Shown: piece by piece, positions 28,522 to 40,931 of the stretch
Numbering within the stretch: the first letter of the stretch is position 1
How the letters are laid out: each line of letters opens with the position of its first letter
Assembly: GCF_031882575.1 (NCBI RefSeq)
Contig: NZ_CP134772.1
Location: 3,367,001 to 3,431,000, forward strand
Direction: 5' to 3'
DNA: 64,000 nt
Source of the DNA: Pseudomonas sp. VD-NE ins
Lineage (GTDB): Bacteria; Pseudomonadota; Gammaproteobacteria; Pseudomonadales; Pseudomonadaceae
The notes under the pieces: generated by a model
Database searches by the model: none
Told to the model about the DNA's origin: nothing
Seen by the model: only the letters and a program-made list of their open reading frames with translations
Position numbers and translations under genes: made by a program

Positions 28522-29204
28522 TCGGCATTCTGATCCCGGCGCACAATGAGGAAGATCTGCTCGACGACTGCCTGAACGCGGCCATGCGCGCCAGCCGCCA
28601 CGGTTTGCTGGCCGGTGAAAAGGTTGAGGTGTTGGTGGTGCTCGACAGTTGCACCGATCGTTCGGCGCAGATTGTCAGTCGCTATCCGGTGCTGAGCCTG
28701 CACATCGACGCGCGCAACGTCGGCCAGGCCCGGGCGGCCGGCGCACAGCTGTTGCTGGAGCGCGGAGCGCGCTGGATCTCCTGTTCGGACGCCGACAGCC
28801 GCGTCGCCGACGACTGGCTGGTGGCGCAGCTGGGGTTGGGTGCAGACGCGGTATGCGGTACCGTCACTGTCGAACGCTGGCATGAGTCGTTCGATGAGGC
28901 AGCGCAAATCCGCTACCACCGGGATTACCGTGCCTGCGATGGCCATCGGCATATCCACGGTGCCAATCTGGGCATCAGCGCCGATGCTTATCGCTGGGCC
29001 GGAGGCTTTAAACCGCTGGCTTGCGACGAAGATGTGCAGTTGGTGCGGGAGCTTGAACTCGACGGCGCGAACATTGCCTGGAGTCATCGCCCGCAAGTGC
29101 TCACCAGCGCGCGGTTCGACAGCCGTGCGCGCGGTGGCTTTGGTGACTATCTGCGAAATCTGGCACAGATGGAGCAAAAAAAAGCGGATCAGATTGATCT
29201 GTGA
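28518..29204 (+). CDS. Family 2 glycosyltransferase
   Basis: A 228-residue GT-A enzyme. It begins directly with the GT2 strand (MIGILIPAHNEEDLL), carries the metal/nucleotide-sugar motif SDAD (residues 90-93, DxD Asp91/Asp93), then HGANLGISADAYRWAGGF and CDEDVQL. It has no membrane helices, so it is probably cytosolic and acts on a soluble or membrane-edge acceptor. It starts by ATGA overlap at 28518. Last gene of the coupled quartet; donor and acceptor unknown. Confidence 0.82.
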   Translation: MIGILIPAHNEEDLLDDCLNAAMRASRHGLLAGEKVEVLVVLDSCTDRSAQIVSRYPVLSLHIDARNVGQARAAGAQLLLERGARWISCSDADSRVADDWLVAQLGLGADAVCGTVTVERWHESFDEAAQIRYHRDYRACDGHRHIHGANLGISADAYRWAGGFKPLACDEDVQLVRELELDGANIAWSHRPQVLTSARFDSRARGGFGDYLRNLAQMEQKKADQIDL

Positions 29205-29360
29205 CGCGACGAACTTCGCTTCATGAGCAATACTCTGCTTCGCGGCAATCCAGGGTTCGGAGCGTCGCAGGGCACTCAACCAGCCTTCACGGGTCGGTGG
29301 CGTCGGGCAATCACTGTCACGCGCACGACTGAGGGCGAGTCAACACAAGGACGTCATATC

Positions 29361-30119
29361 ATGAAACCGTTAACCCTCAGCGACAGCAGTTCGTCGGCGC
29401 AAATCTGGAACAGCGCCGCGCAACTGGACAACATCCCCGTCATCAATACCCGCAGTCTGGTGCCCGACGGTGCCCGCGCCGTGGTCATCGCGCCGCATCC
29501 GGGCGATGAAGTGGTCACTTGCGGCGGCCTGCTGCAATTACTTTCCAGCCTCGGTCATCCGCTGCAACTGCTCTCGATCACCGATGGCAGCGCCAGCCAT
29601 CCGGGTTCGCGGCAATGGTCGGAAAAGCGCCTGAGCGTATTCCGCCCGCAGGAAAGCGTCGAAGCCCTGCGCCGTCTCGGCCTGCCAATGCACAGCCTGA
29701 AATGGGTGCGCGGCGGCTTCACCGACAACGCTCTGTGCGACCAGCAAGCGCAAGTGACCGAATTCATCAGCCGCTACCTGCGCCCCGGCGACGTGGTGTT
29801 CAGCACCTGGCGCGGCGATGGCAACGACGACCACGAAGCGGTGGGCCGGGCCAGTGCGCAAGCGGCGGAACAGGCTGGCGCGACTTTTCACGATGTACCG
29901 GTTTGGGCCTGGCACTGGCCTGAACGCGACCAGCAACTGATTCCTTGGGAACGCGCGCGCAAACTGCGCCTCGACACCTGGACCGTGGCGCGCAAGAGCC
30001 ACGCCACTCATGCGTATGCCAGCCAGCTCAACGGTGAACCGGCGATCGGCATAGCGCCGATGCTACCGCCGGTGATCCTCGAAAGAATGCGCCTGCCCTA
30101 CGAAATCGTATTCGTCTGA
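29361..30119 (+). CDS. PIG-L paralogue, probably catalytically dead
   Basis: A 252-residue copy of the 27167-27925 deacetylase. The two align without gaps through residue 160, and over residues 41-160 I count 80 identities of 120. The first motif reads APHPGDE: the general-base Asp48 is Gly. The second reads GNDDHE: His155 is Asn. The three expected metal ligands (His46, Asp49, His158) remain. This is the pattern of a metal-binding pseudoenzyme. AAGGA is 9 bases before the ATG; the longer reading to 29223 has no support. It lies 156 bases after the quartet, so it may have its own promoter. Confidence 0.82.
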   Translation: MKPLTLSDSSSSAQIWNSAAQLDNIPVINTRSLVPDGARAVVIAPHPGDEVVTCGGLLQLLSSLGHPLQLLSITDGSASHPGSRQWSEKRLSVFRPQESVEALRRLGLPMHSLKWVRGGFTDNALCDQQAQVTEFISRYLRPGDVVFSTWRGDGNDDHEAVGRASAQAAEQAGATFHDVPVWAWHWPERDQQLIPWERARKLRLDTWTVARKSHATHAYASQLNGEPAIGIAPMLPPVILERMRLPYEIVFV

Positions 30120-30138
30120 ATGCCAGAAGCACCGAGGT

Positions 30139-30232
30139 CCTGTGGGAGCTGGCTTGCCAGCGATGAGGCCGTAACCTGCACCTCATTGATCGCCTGATAG
30201 ATCGCTATCGCTGGCAAGCCAGCTCCCACAGG
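30139..30232. repeat. REP doublet (REPIN)
   Basis: Inverted copies with the GCTGGCTTGCCAGC / GCTGGCAAGCCAGC cores follow the second PIG-L gene. Confidence 0.87.
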
Positions 30233-30324
30233 GTACGGTGTGTTATCGAAGACTATCCAGAAGGAACTGCCGCCCCTCGCCATCAGTCGCATGAATAAGC
30301 GGCCCGCAATCCAGAGGAGTGAAC

Positions 30325-31107
30325 GTGTCCAGCGATCCCAAGCGTCATGTTGTCGACGCGCCCGTCATCCATCGTCTAAGGGTGCTGACGGTCAACACCC
30401 ACAAGGGTTTCACCGCGCTCAATCGGCGCTTCATCCTGCCGGAGCTGCGTGAAGCGGTGCGCAGCACCTCGGCTGACCTGGTGTTTCTGCAAGAAGTGGT
30501 GGGTGAACACGAACGGCATTCGAACCGCTACAACGAATGGCCGCAAACCTCGCAATACGAATTTCTCGCCGACAGCATGTGGAGCGACTTCGCCTACGGG
30601 CGCAACGCTGTCTACCCCGACGGCCATCATGGCAATGCGCTGCTGTCGAAATACCCGATCCGTGAATACCGCAACCTCGATGTGTCGATCACCGGCCCCG
30701 AACGCCGTGGCCTGTTGCACTGTGTGCTCGATGTGCCGGGTCACGCCGAAGTCCATGCGATTTGCGTGCACCTCAGTCTGTTGGAAAGCCATCGGCAATT
30801 GCAGTTGCAACTGCTCTGCCAGTTGCTCGAATCCCTGCCAGACGATGCCCCGGTGATCATCGCCGGTGACTTCAACGACTGGCAGCTACAGGGCAACGCC
30901 GCCCTCGCCCGTCGCAATTACCTGCACGAAGCCTTCGAGCGCCATCATGGGCGCCCGGCGAAGACCTATCCGGCGCGGTTTCCGTTGCTGCGACTGGATC
31001 GGATCTATCTGCGCAACGCCAGTAGCCGTGACCCGCAAATCCTCGGCAACAAGCCATGGACGCATCTGTCCGATCACCTGCCGCTGGCTGTCGAGGTGCA
31101 TCTTTAG
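30325..31107 (+). CDS. Endonuclease/exonuclease/phosphatase family protein (YbhP-like)
   Basis: About 260 residues with the full EEP active-site series: the Asn in LTVNTHKGF, the Glu in LQEVVGEH, the GDFND block, LDRIYL and the terminal [13 protein letters not shown] enzymes cut phosphodiesters or phosphoesters in nucleic acids or lipids. The YbhP branch is normally encoded next to the cardiolipin synthase ClsB; that partner is absent here. The start is GTG 30325 (5 bases after GAGGAG) or GTG 30319, which adds two residues. Confidence 0.82.
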   Translation: MSSDPKRHVVDAPVIHRLRVLTVNTHKGFTALNRRFILPELREAVRSTSADLVFLQEVVGEHERHSNRYNEWPQTSQYEFLADSMWSDFAYGRNAVYPDGHHGNALLSKYPIREYRNLDVSITGPERRGLLHCVLDVPGHAEVHAICVHLSLLESHRQLQLQLLCQLLESLPDDAPVIIAGDFNDWQLQGNAALARRNYLHEAFERHHGRPAKTYPARFPLLRLDRIYLRNASSRDPQILGNKPWTHLSDHLPLAVEVHL

Positions 31108-31497
31108 CCGCAATAGTGACAGCAATACCGCGCGCAATGGCGGTTGGTCGTTCGGCGGATCAGAGGTCTCGGCAGACCATCTGTCGGTAACTGAACACCT
31201 CTGAGCCGCGGCTTTCATCGCGTTATTCCATACAAACAAACACTTAGTTATGTGCAGAAAAACAAACGCTTGCAAATCCTGATTCAGGCCTACCGCTCAT
31301 CGTTCAATTTCTTGACGGGTGCCTGCGACTCTTCTTATCTCTACCTTACTACCCCCGGAATCACCACCCGGGACGAGCCTTCGGACACTCGCGAAATCGA
31401 GCGGCCACGGTTCGCCCCGCTCCATTCGGTCGCCCCTCGTTCGGGGTAGGAGAGACGCCACATCGAGATACCGCATGCGCCTGCAAGGTAGACCTCC
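31108..31497. other. Intergenic region upstream of the barrel protein
   Basis: 390 bases, richer in A/T than the neighbours in the middle. A 7-bp inverted repeat (CAGAGGT / ACCTCTG) near 31161-31205 may end the EEP transcript. A small CCCC...GGGG hairpin near 31433-31448 precedes the next gene. Short frames here have no ribosome site or family likeness, so I annotate none. Confidence 0.4.
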
Positions 31498-32565
31498 ATG
31501 AAAACTTCCATCACCCCACACGAGATCAAAATCACTTTCTGCACAGTGTCGAGTTCTATCTTGCTGTGCTCATCCATGGAGGCGCAGGCCGGTCCTGCGG
31601 CGGATGAAACCACACCGTGGTATCGCGCGGATGTACCCGTCCTGACATTGCCCACCACCGTCATCACCCCCGGCCCGCAACGCTTCAGCCCACGGCCCGA
31701 TCTGCAGGGCACACGCTTGATTACCGAAGACCTCGCACCCTCGGCTTGGGACGAGTTGTACGGTAGAAGCGCCCGGCAGGCGCAAACCGATGTGCTGTCG
31801 TCAGGCTACGCAATGCCCGGCAGCGGCGATTTCAAAGGCCCCGCCGTGTTGACTCTGCAAAGTGGTAGCCATACCCAGAAAATCGGACTGATCGGCGGCG
31901 TCAATCAGATTCAAGCCAATGGCAACGGCGTGCTCACCAGTCGCGCGTTGGCCGATCCGTACAGTGACACCCTCAATCTGCAAGGCCAGAGCCTCGGTGC
32001 CTATTACAGTTTGATCGGTGCCCAGGGCTGGCACGTCGATCTATCGGCCAGTGGCGGCCGGGTCAGTGGTTTCAGCCGCAACGAACAAGGCGCCCGGCAA
32101 GCCACCGAAGGTAGCGCGCTGACGTTGTCGGTAGAAGGCGGTTATCCGATCGGCTTGAGTGAGAACTGGGTGGTAGAACCGCAGGCGCAGTTGATCAATC
32201 AACGGATTACTCTCGACACGCCCTATGCAGGTTCAGGCAATGCGTCCTCCACCGACCTGACAGCCTGGAGCGGACGCGTCGGTGCTCGCTTGAGAGGCAG
32301 TTACGATTTGAATGGCCTGCCGGTCGAACCCTATGTGCGCACCAACCTGTGGCATACCGTCTACACCGGTAGCACGGTAACGCTGGATCAGGTCGACAAG
32401 ATCAGCAGCAGCCGCAAGTCATCTACGGTTGAGTTGGGCCTGGGCCTGGTGGCGCGGGTGACACCAGCGGTGAGCCTGTATGTCAGTGCCGATTACAGCA
32501 GTGATGTCGATGACAATGATTTGAACGGGATTATTGGCAGCCTTGGGGTGCGGATGCGCTGGTGA
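31498..32565 (+). CDS. Autotransporter beta-barrel protein without a passenger
   Basis: A 355-residue outer-membrane protein. The first ~31 residues are a signal peptide ending in EAQA. Residues about 95-355 match the autotransporter translocator domain: LNLQGQSLGAYYSL, GWHVDLSASGGR, LTLSVEGGYPIG, VEPQAQLINQ, GRVGARLRGSY, PYVRTNLWHT and a terminal aromatic strand LGVRMRW with final Trp, which is the Bam recognition signal. Only ~60 residues lie between signal peptide and barrel, so there is no beta-helix passenger. Either the gene is a truncated relic or a family of short barrels. It converges on glgB. Confidence 0.8.
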   Translation: MKTSITPHEIKITFCTVSSSILLCSSMEAQAGPAADETTPWYRADVPVLTLPTTVITPGPQRFSPRPDLQGTRLITEDLAPSAWDELYGRSARQAQTDVLSSGYAMPGSGDFKGPAVLTLQSGSHTQKIGLIGGVNQIQANGNGVLTSRALADPYSDTLNLQGQSLGAYYSLIGAQGWHVDLSASGGRVSGFSRNEQGARQATEGSALTLSVEGGYPIGLSENWVVEPQAQLINQRITLDTPYAGSGNASSTDLTAWSGRVGARLRGSYDLNGLPVEPYVRTNLWHTVYTGSTVTLDQVDKISSSRKSSTVELGLGLVARVTPAVSLYVSADYSSDVDDNDLNGIIGSLGVRMRW

Positions 32566-32600
32566 GCGCTGAGCCGGATTTTGAAGGTGTCTGAACTGGC

Positions 32601-32672
32601 GCCTTCGCGAGCAGGCTCGCTCCCACATTTGGAATGTATTTCCCCTGTGGGAGCGAGCCTGCTCGCGAAGGC
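32601..32672. repeat. REP doublet (REPIN)
   Basis: Inverted copies with the GCGAGCAGGCTCGC core lie between the converging barrel gene and glgB, and may end both transcripts. Confidence 0.87.
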
Positions 32673-32689
32673 AGCGACACGGTCTCGGA

Positions 32690-34921
32690 TCAACCCTCCG
32701 GTTTGAGGATCAACACCGCCAACGGCGGCAGATTCAGTTCCAGCGACAACGATTGACCATGGCTCGGCACTTCCTCGGTAAATGCCCCGCCGCCATTGCC
32801 GTAATTGGAACCGGCATAGGTGTCGGCATCGCTGTTGAGCAGTTCACTCCAGCGCCCGGCGAACGGTACGCCCACGCGATACGCCTGACGCGGCACCGGC
32901 GTGAAGTTGGCCACCACCAGCACCGGTTTGCCGTCCTTGCTCCAGCGCAGCCAGGCATAAACACTGTTGATCGCATCGTCGCCGATCAGCCATTGAAAGC
33001 CCTGCGGCGCATCGTCCTGGTCGTGCAGCGCCGGTTCTTCGCGATACAACCGATTGAGGTCACCGACCAGTTTCTGCACGCCTTTGTGCTCGGAATACTG
33101 CAGCAGATACCAATCCAACTGTTGATCGTGATTCCACTCGCGCCACTGGCCAAACTCGCAGCCCATGAACAACAACTTCTTGCCCGGATGGGTCCACATG
33201 AAGCTCAGATAGGCGCGCAGGTTGGCGAATTTCTGCCAGCGGTCGCCGGGCATCTTGTCGATCAGCGAATGTTTGCCGTGCACCACTTCATCGTGGGAGA
33301 TCGGCAGAATGAAACGCTCGGACCAGGCGTAGACCAGACCAAAACTCAACTCGTTGTGATGGTGCGCGCGGTACACAGGATCCTGCTGAATGTAATGCAG
33401 CGAATCGTGCATCCAGCCCATGTTCCATTTGTAGGCAAAACCGAGGCCGCCCTGCTGCGTGCTCTGGCTGACGCCCGGCCACGCGGTGGATTCTTCGGCG
33501 ATGACCAGCGCACCCGGCGCTTCCAGTTCAACCACATCGTTCAAGTGCCGCAGAAAATCGATGGCTTCGAGATTCTCGCGGCCACCGTGGCGGTTGGGCA
33601 CCCATTCGCCGGCCTTACGCGAATAGTCGCGGTACAACATCGACGCCACTGCATCGACGCGCAGACCGTCGACATGGAAATGCTTCAACCAATGCAGCCC
33701 GGACGCCAGCATGTAACCGTGCACCTCAGTGCGGCCAAGGTTGTAGATCAGCGTGTCCCAGTCCTGATGGAAACCCTCTAGCGGGTTACCGTATTCATAC
33801 AGCGCGGTACCATCGAACTGCGCCAGACCGTGGGTATCAGTCGGGAAATGCGCCGGTACCCAATCGAGAATCACGCCAATCTCGGCCCGGTGGCAGGCGT
33901 CGACGAATTCGGCGAACTGAGCAGGTGAGCCGTAACGCGCGCTCGGCGCAAATTGCGAGAGCAACTGATAACCCCAGGATCCGCCAAACGGGTGTTCCAT
34001 GATTGGCATCAGCTCGATATGAGTGAAACCCAGTTCTTTCACATACGGAATCAGCCGCTCGGCCAGTTCCGGCCACGTGTACTGACGGGCGACTTCGCCC
34101 AGATCATCCAGCTCGCATTGCCACGAACCAGCGTGCAGTTCGTAGATCGACAGCGGCGCCGAGTGCTTGTGACGGTCGCGGCGGCTGTTCATCCAGTCCT
34201 GATCCTGCCAGTCGATTTGCAGCGGCTCGGCGACTTTCGACGCGGTGTCCGGCGGCAGACTGGTGGCCAGCGCCATCGGGTCGGCCTTCAGCGGCAGAAT
34301 CCCGTGAGCGCCAAGAATTTCGTATTTGTACAACTCCCCCGCTTGCAGGCGCGGAATGAACAACTCCCAGACCCCGGACGGATGACGCAAGCGCATCGGA
34401 TGCCGACGCCCGTCCCAGACGTTGAAGTCGCCAACCACCGACACGCGCCGGGCATTCGGCGCCCACACGGCGAAACGCACGCCATCGACGCCGTGCACGG
34501 TTTTCAGCTGTGCGCCGAGGCAGGCACTGAGGTCACGGTGATTGCCCTCGGCGAACAGATACAAATCCATTTCACCGAGCAGTTGACCGAAGCTATACGG
34601 ATCCTCGGCAACCTGCTCGCCGCCGGCCCAGCGCGTACGCAACTGGTACGGCCGCGCCTGATCGAAATGGCCGACAAACAGCCCCGGCGTTTCGGTCTGC
34701 TCCAGTGGACCGCGTTCTTCACCGCTGTCCTTGTCCAGCACCACGACACTCAGCGCACCGGGTAGATACGCGCGAATGAACTGCCCGCCAGCGCCATCGC
34801 CGTGCGGGCCAAGAATGGAAAACGGGTCGTGATGTTCGGCGCGGACCAAGGCGTCGATATCTTTCGCCGAGGGCAGCAATGCTTCTTTGACCGCACCCTG
34901 TTCCTTGTTCGAGAAACTCAT
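32690..34921 (-). CDS. glgB: 1,4-alpha-glucan branching enzyme GlgB
   Basis: A 743-residue GH13 enzyme that makes alpha-1,6 branches. N-terminal CBM48 modules span about 1-220 ([30 protein letters not shown]). The barrel then shows [30 protein letters not shown] with the nucleophile, [12 protein letters not shown] with the acid and [16 protein letters not shown] lies 6 bases before the ATG, which is 2 bases after the treS/maltokinase stop, so the genes are co-translated. It branches the linear glucan built by GlgE. Confidence 0.95.
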   Translation of the reverse strand: MSFSNKEQGAVKEALLPSAKDIDALVRAEHHDPFSILGPHGDGAGGQFIRAYLPGALSVVVLDKDSGEERGPLEQTETPGLFVGHFDQARPYQLRTRWAGGEQVAEDPYSFGQLLGEMDLYLFAEGNHRDLSACLGAQLKTVHGVDGVRFAVWAPNARRVSVVGDFNVWDGRRHPMRLRHPSGVWELFIPRLQAGELYKYEILGAHGILPLKADPMALATSLPPDTASKVAEPLQIDWQDQDWMNSRRDRHKHSAPLSIYELHAGSWQCELDDLGEVARQYTWPELAERLIPYVKELGFTHIELMPIMEHPFGGSWGYQLLSQFAPSARYGSPAQFAEFVDACHRAEIGVILDWVPAHFPTDTHGLAQFDGTALYEYGNPLEGFHQDWDTLIYNLGRTEVHGYMLASGLHWLKHFHVDGLRVDAVASMLYRDYSRKAGEWVPNRHGGRENLEAIDFLRHLNDVVELEAPGALVIAEESTAWPGVSQSTQQGGLGFAYKWNMGWMHDSLHYIQQDPVYRAHHHNELSFGLVYAWSERFILPISHDEVVHGKHSLIDKMPGDRWQKFANLRAYLSFMWTHPGKKLLFMGCEFGQWREWNHDQQLDWYLLQYSEHKGVQKLVGDLNRLYREEPALHDQDDAPQGFQWLIGDDAINSVYAWLRWSKDGKPVLVVANFTPVPRQAYRVGVPFAGRWSELLNSDADTYAGSNYGNGGGAFTEEVPSHGQSLSLELNLPPLAVLILKPEG

Positions 34922-34923
34922 GA

Positions 34924-38265
<3,342 letters not shown>

Positions 38266-38330
38266 GTGAAACTCCTGTTCAATTCTAGAAAAGCCGTGAG
38301 CCGATCACCTGACTCCAACTCAATGAGCAA

Positions 38331-38424
38331 CCTGTGGGAGCGAGCCTGCTCGCGAATGCGGATTAACATTCAGCAAAAATGTCGCGTGCAAAATTGCTTT
38401 CGCGAGCAGGCTCGCTCCCACAGG
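38331..38424. repeat. REP doublet (REPIN) inside the glgE operon
   Basis: Inverted copies with the GCGAGCCTGCTCGCGAA core fill most of the 170-base gap between glgE and treS. A strong hairpin there could give different message levels for glgE and the two genes after it. Confidence 0.88.
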
Positions 38425-38435
38425 GGGATCTGTGT

Positions 38436-40430
38436 TCAGGCAGTAATTCGCCAGATGCCGAACGGCTGGTAAGCCGGGTCCAGGCGCATGAACTGATATT
38501 TGCCGTGCCAGTCCCAGCGATGCCCGTTCATCAAGTCTTCGCCGTGGGTGGTCGCGTCATCAGGCAGGCCCATTTCCCACAGCGGCAGTTCGAAATTCGC
38601 CTCCTGCACGTTGTGCGGATCAAGGCTGACCGCGACCAGAATGAAATTGCTGCCGTCGAAGCTGCGCTTGCCGAAATACAGAATGTTGTCGTTCCAGGCG
38701 TTGTAGACCTTCAGGCCCAGATGCGTGTGCAGCGCCGGGTTCTGCCGGCGGATGCGGTTGAGCTGGGCGATCTCGGCAATGATGTTGCCGGGCGCGGTGA
38801 AGTCGCGGACGCGGATCTCGTATTTCTCCGAGTCGAGGTATTCCTCTTTACCCGGCACCGGCGCCGACTCGCACAGTTCGAACCCCGAATACATGCCCCA
38901 CAGTCCCGAGCCCATGGTCGCCAGCGCGGCGCGGATCAGAAACCCCGGACGCCCGGATTCGTGCAGGAACGCCGGGTTGATATCCGGCGTATTGACGAAG
39001 AAGTTCGGCCGGTAGCATTCGCGCCACGGCGATTCATTCAGTTCAGTGAAATACGTCGCCAGCTCAGCCTTGCTGTTGCGCCAGGTGAAATAGGTGTAGC
39101 TCTGGGTGTAACCGACCTTGCCCAGCCGCGCCATCATTGCCGGCGTGGTAAAGGCTTCAGCGAGGAAGATCACTTCCGGATACAGCGCACGAACATCGGC
39201 GATCAGCCATTGCCAGAACGGCAGCGGTTTGGTGTGCGGGTTGTCGACGCGGAAGATCTTCACGCCCTCCTCGACCCAGCCAATGACGATGTCACGCAAC
39301 TCGATCCACAGGCTCGGAATCGCGTCCGGCGCATAGAAGTCGACGTTGACGATGTCCTGGTATTTCTTCGGCGGGTTCTCCGCGTATTTGATCGTGCCGT
39401 CGGGGCGCCAGTTGAACCAGCCCGGGTGCTGCTTGAGCCACGGGTGATCCTGGGAACATTGAATGGCGAAGTCGAGGGCGATTTCCAGGCCATGATCGGC
39501 GGCAGCGGCCACCAGTCGGCGGAAGTCTTCGCGGGTGCCGAGTTGCGAGTGAATCGCCTCGTGACCACCTTCCTCACTGCCGATGGCATAAGGGCTGCCC
39601 GGATCATCGGGGCCGGCGGTCAGGGAATTGTTGCGACCCTTGCGGTGCGCGCGGCCAATCGGGTGGATCGGCGTGAAATAGAGCACGTCGAAGCCCATGT
39701 CCTGAATCATCGGCAAACGCGCGTGCACGTCATTAAAGGTGCCGTGACGGTGCGGATCGTCGGTGATTGAGCGCGGAAACAGTTCGTACCAACTGGCAAA
39801 TTCGGCCAGTTCGCGTTCGACGTCCATCGGGAATTCGGGACTGACACTCAAATAGGCGCGGTGATCGGCCTCAGCCATCAATTGCGCACTGCGCGAGTGC
39901 AGAAACAGCGCGACCTGCTCGGTTTCGAGCAGCCCGGACAATTCGTGGTGCAACGCGGCAAGCTGTTCGCTGAGCTGACCTTCGCTGCGTTCGGCGGCCT
40001 GTTGCACCATGCTCCGGCCTTCCTGCAATTCCAGCGACACCGGAACAGCAGCGGTGTGTTTCTTCTCCAGTTCATACTGAAAACTGGCGAAGTGGTCGAT
40101 CCACGCCTCGATGCAATACAGGAAGCGCCCCTGATGTTCAGGGCGGAACTGGCCTTGCCAGCCATTGTTGCCCTGATCGGCCATGACCTCGCTTTGCCAG
40201 GTCTCTTCGCCTTCCTCGCGCCAGCGGATGCGCACCGCGAGTTTGTCGTGACCGTCGGCAAACACCTTGCTGGTGACCACCACTTCGCGGCCGGCAATCG
40301 ACTTCACGGCGAACTGCCCGCCCTCGAGGGTCGGCATGGTGTTTTCGATGGCAATGCGCGGCAGCAGCAACGCCTGCGACAGCGGCATGTGCGGGTTGTA
40401 GCTGAGTTCTGAGGGTCTTTCAGCAGTCAT
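38436..40430 (-). CDS. glgE: Maltose-1-phosphate maltosyltransferase GlgE
   Basis: A 664-residue GH13_3 enzyme that adds maltosyl units from alpha-maltose-1-phosphate to growing alpha-1,4-glucan. It has an N-terminal domain with RIAIENTMPTLEGG and VKSIAGREVVVTSKVF. The barrel has DIVNVDFY, FRVDNPHTKPLPFW with the nucleophile Asp near residue 396, and VIFLAEAFTTP with the acid. The ATG at 40430 lies behind AAGGAG; the reading to 40514 is unsupported. It is the first gene of glgE-treS-glgB, and the upstream region carries a candidate AlgU promoter. Confidence 0.95.
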   Translation of the reverse strand: MTAERPSELSYNPHMPLSQALLLPRIAIENTMPTLEGGQFAVKSIAGREVVVTSKVFADGHDKLAVRIRWREEGEETWQSEVMADQGNNGWQGQFRPEHQGRFLYCIEAWIDHFASFQYELEKKHTAAVPVSLELQEGRSMVQQAAERSEGQLSEQLAALHHELSGLLETEQVALFLHSRSAQLMAEADHRAYLSVSPEFPMDVERELAEFASWYELFPRSITDDPHRHGTFNDVHARLPMIQDMGFDVLYFTPIHPIGRAHRKGRNNSLTAGPDDPGSPYAIGSEEGGHEAIHSQLGTREDFRRLVAAAADHGLEIALDFAIQCSQDHPWLKQHPGWFNWRPDGTIKYAENPPKKYQDIVNVDFYAPDAIPSLWIELRDIVIGWVEEGVKIFRVDNPHTKPLPFWQWLIADVRALYPEVIFLAEAFTTPAMMARLGKVGYTQSYTYFTWRNSKAELATYFTELNESPWRECYRPNFFVNTPDINPAFLHESGRPGFLIRAALATMGSGLWGMYSGFELCESAPVPGKEEYLDSEKYEIRVRDFTAPGNIIAEIAQLNRIRRQNPALHTHLGLKVYNAWNDNILYFGKRSFDGSNFILVAVSLDPHNVQEANFELPLWEMGLPDDATTHGEDLMNGHRWDWHGKYQFMRLDPAYQPFGIWRITA

Positions 40431-40520
40431 TGAGCATCTCTCCTTAACGCCCCAAGGACGCTCTTGTGCCGGATCAGTGTTCACAACGAAGCACCTGCCC
40501 CGAAATGAACTCACTTAGGT

Positions 40521-40548
40521 TCCGAGCGACCGACGCCGGGAAAAGTTC
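40521..40548 (-). promoter_or_regulatory. Candidate AlgU (sigma-22/RpoE) promoter for glgE
   Basis: On the minus strand GAACTT (40548-40543) is followed by a 17-base spacer and TCGGA (40525-40521). The AlgU consensus is GAACTT, 16-17 bases, TCTGA, so only one position differs. Transcription would start about 80-85 bases before the glgE ATG. AlgU control would fit a desiccation or osmotic-stress role for the glucan. Not tested. Confidence 0.55.
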
Positions 40549-40647
40549 AGATGAAATTGCCGTGTCAGAAAAGCGGATCGAATTGCGTGCAGGGTGGTCA
40601 ATCCACTTAAGCACTTCTCACGCCATGTGCCACACGGAGGTCATCAG

Positions 40648-40806
40648 ATGAACATCCCGATCCCGGCCGAAACGCCAGATCCGAACATCGACAAACCCAC
40701 GCTGCCCGAGACCGAGCCGCAACCGATTCCCGAGCAGGAACCGCCCGGCACCACGCCACCACCGAAAGAAGAACCGCCGAGCACGATGCCACCAGTCATC
40801 GTCTGA
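40648..40806 (+). CDS. Small Pro/Glu-rich protein
   Basis: A 52-residue acidic peptide made mostly of Pro, Glu and Thr (PETEPQPIPEQEPPG), predicted to be disordered. It lacks a signal peptide. A very good ribosome site (GGAGG, 8 bases before ATG) and the start-to-stop compositional bias support it being real. It is divergent from glgE, across a 217-base shared promoter region. Function unknown. Confidence 0.6.
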   Translation: MNIPIPAETPDPNIDKPTLPETEPQPIPEQEPPGTTPPPKEEPPSTMPPVIV

Positions 40807-40808
40807 TT

Positions 40809-40914
40809 GATCGTTCCCACGCTCCGCGTGGGAATGCAGCCCGGGACGCTCCGCGTCCCAAAGCGGACGCGGAGCGTCCATTGAGGCATTCCCACGCAGA
40901 GCATGGGAACGATC
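40809..40914. repeat. Multi-hairpin palindromic repeat
   Basis: The whole element is bounded by GATCGTTCCCACG and CATGGGAACGATC and contains inner hairpins built from GGGACGCTCCGCGTCCC and GGACGCGGAGCGTCC. It lies between the small peptide gene and the converging mgtC-like gene. A single-hairpin relative occurs at 59637-59667. It is distinct from the REP family. Confidence 0.8.
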
Positions 40915-40931
40915 ATCCGGCGCAGGAATGA

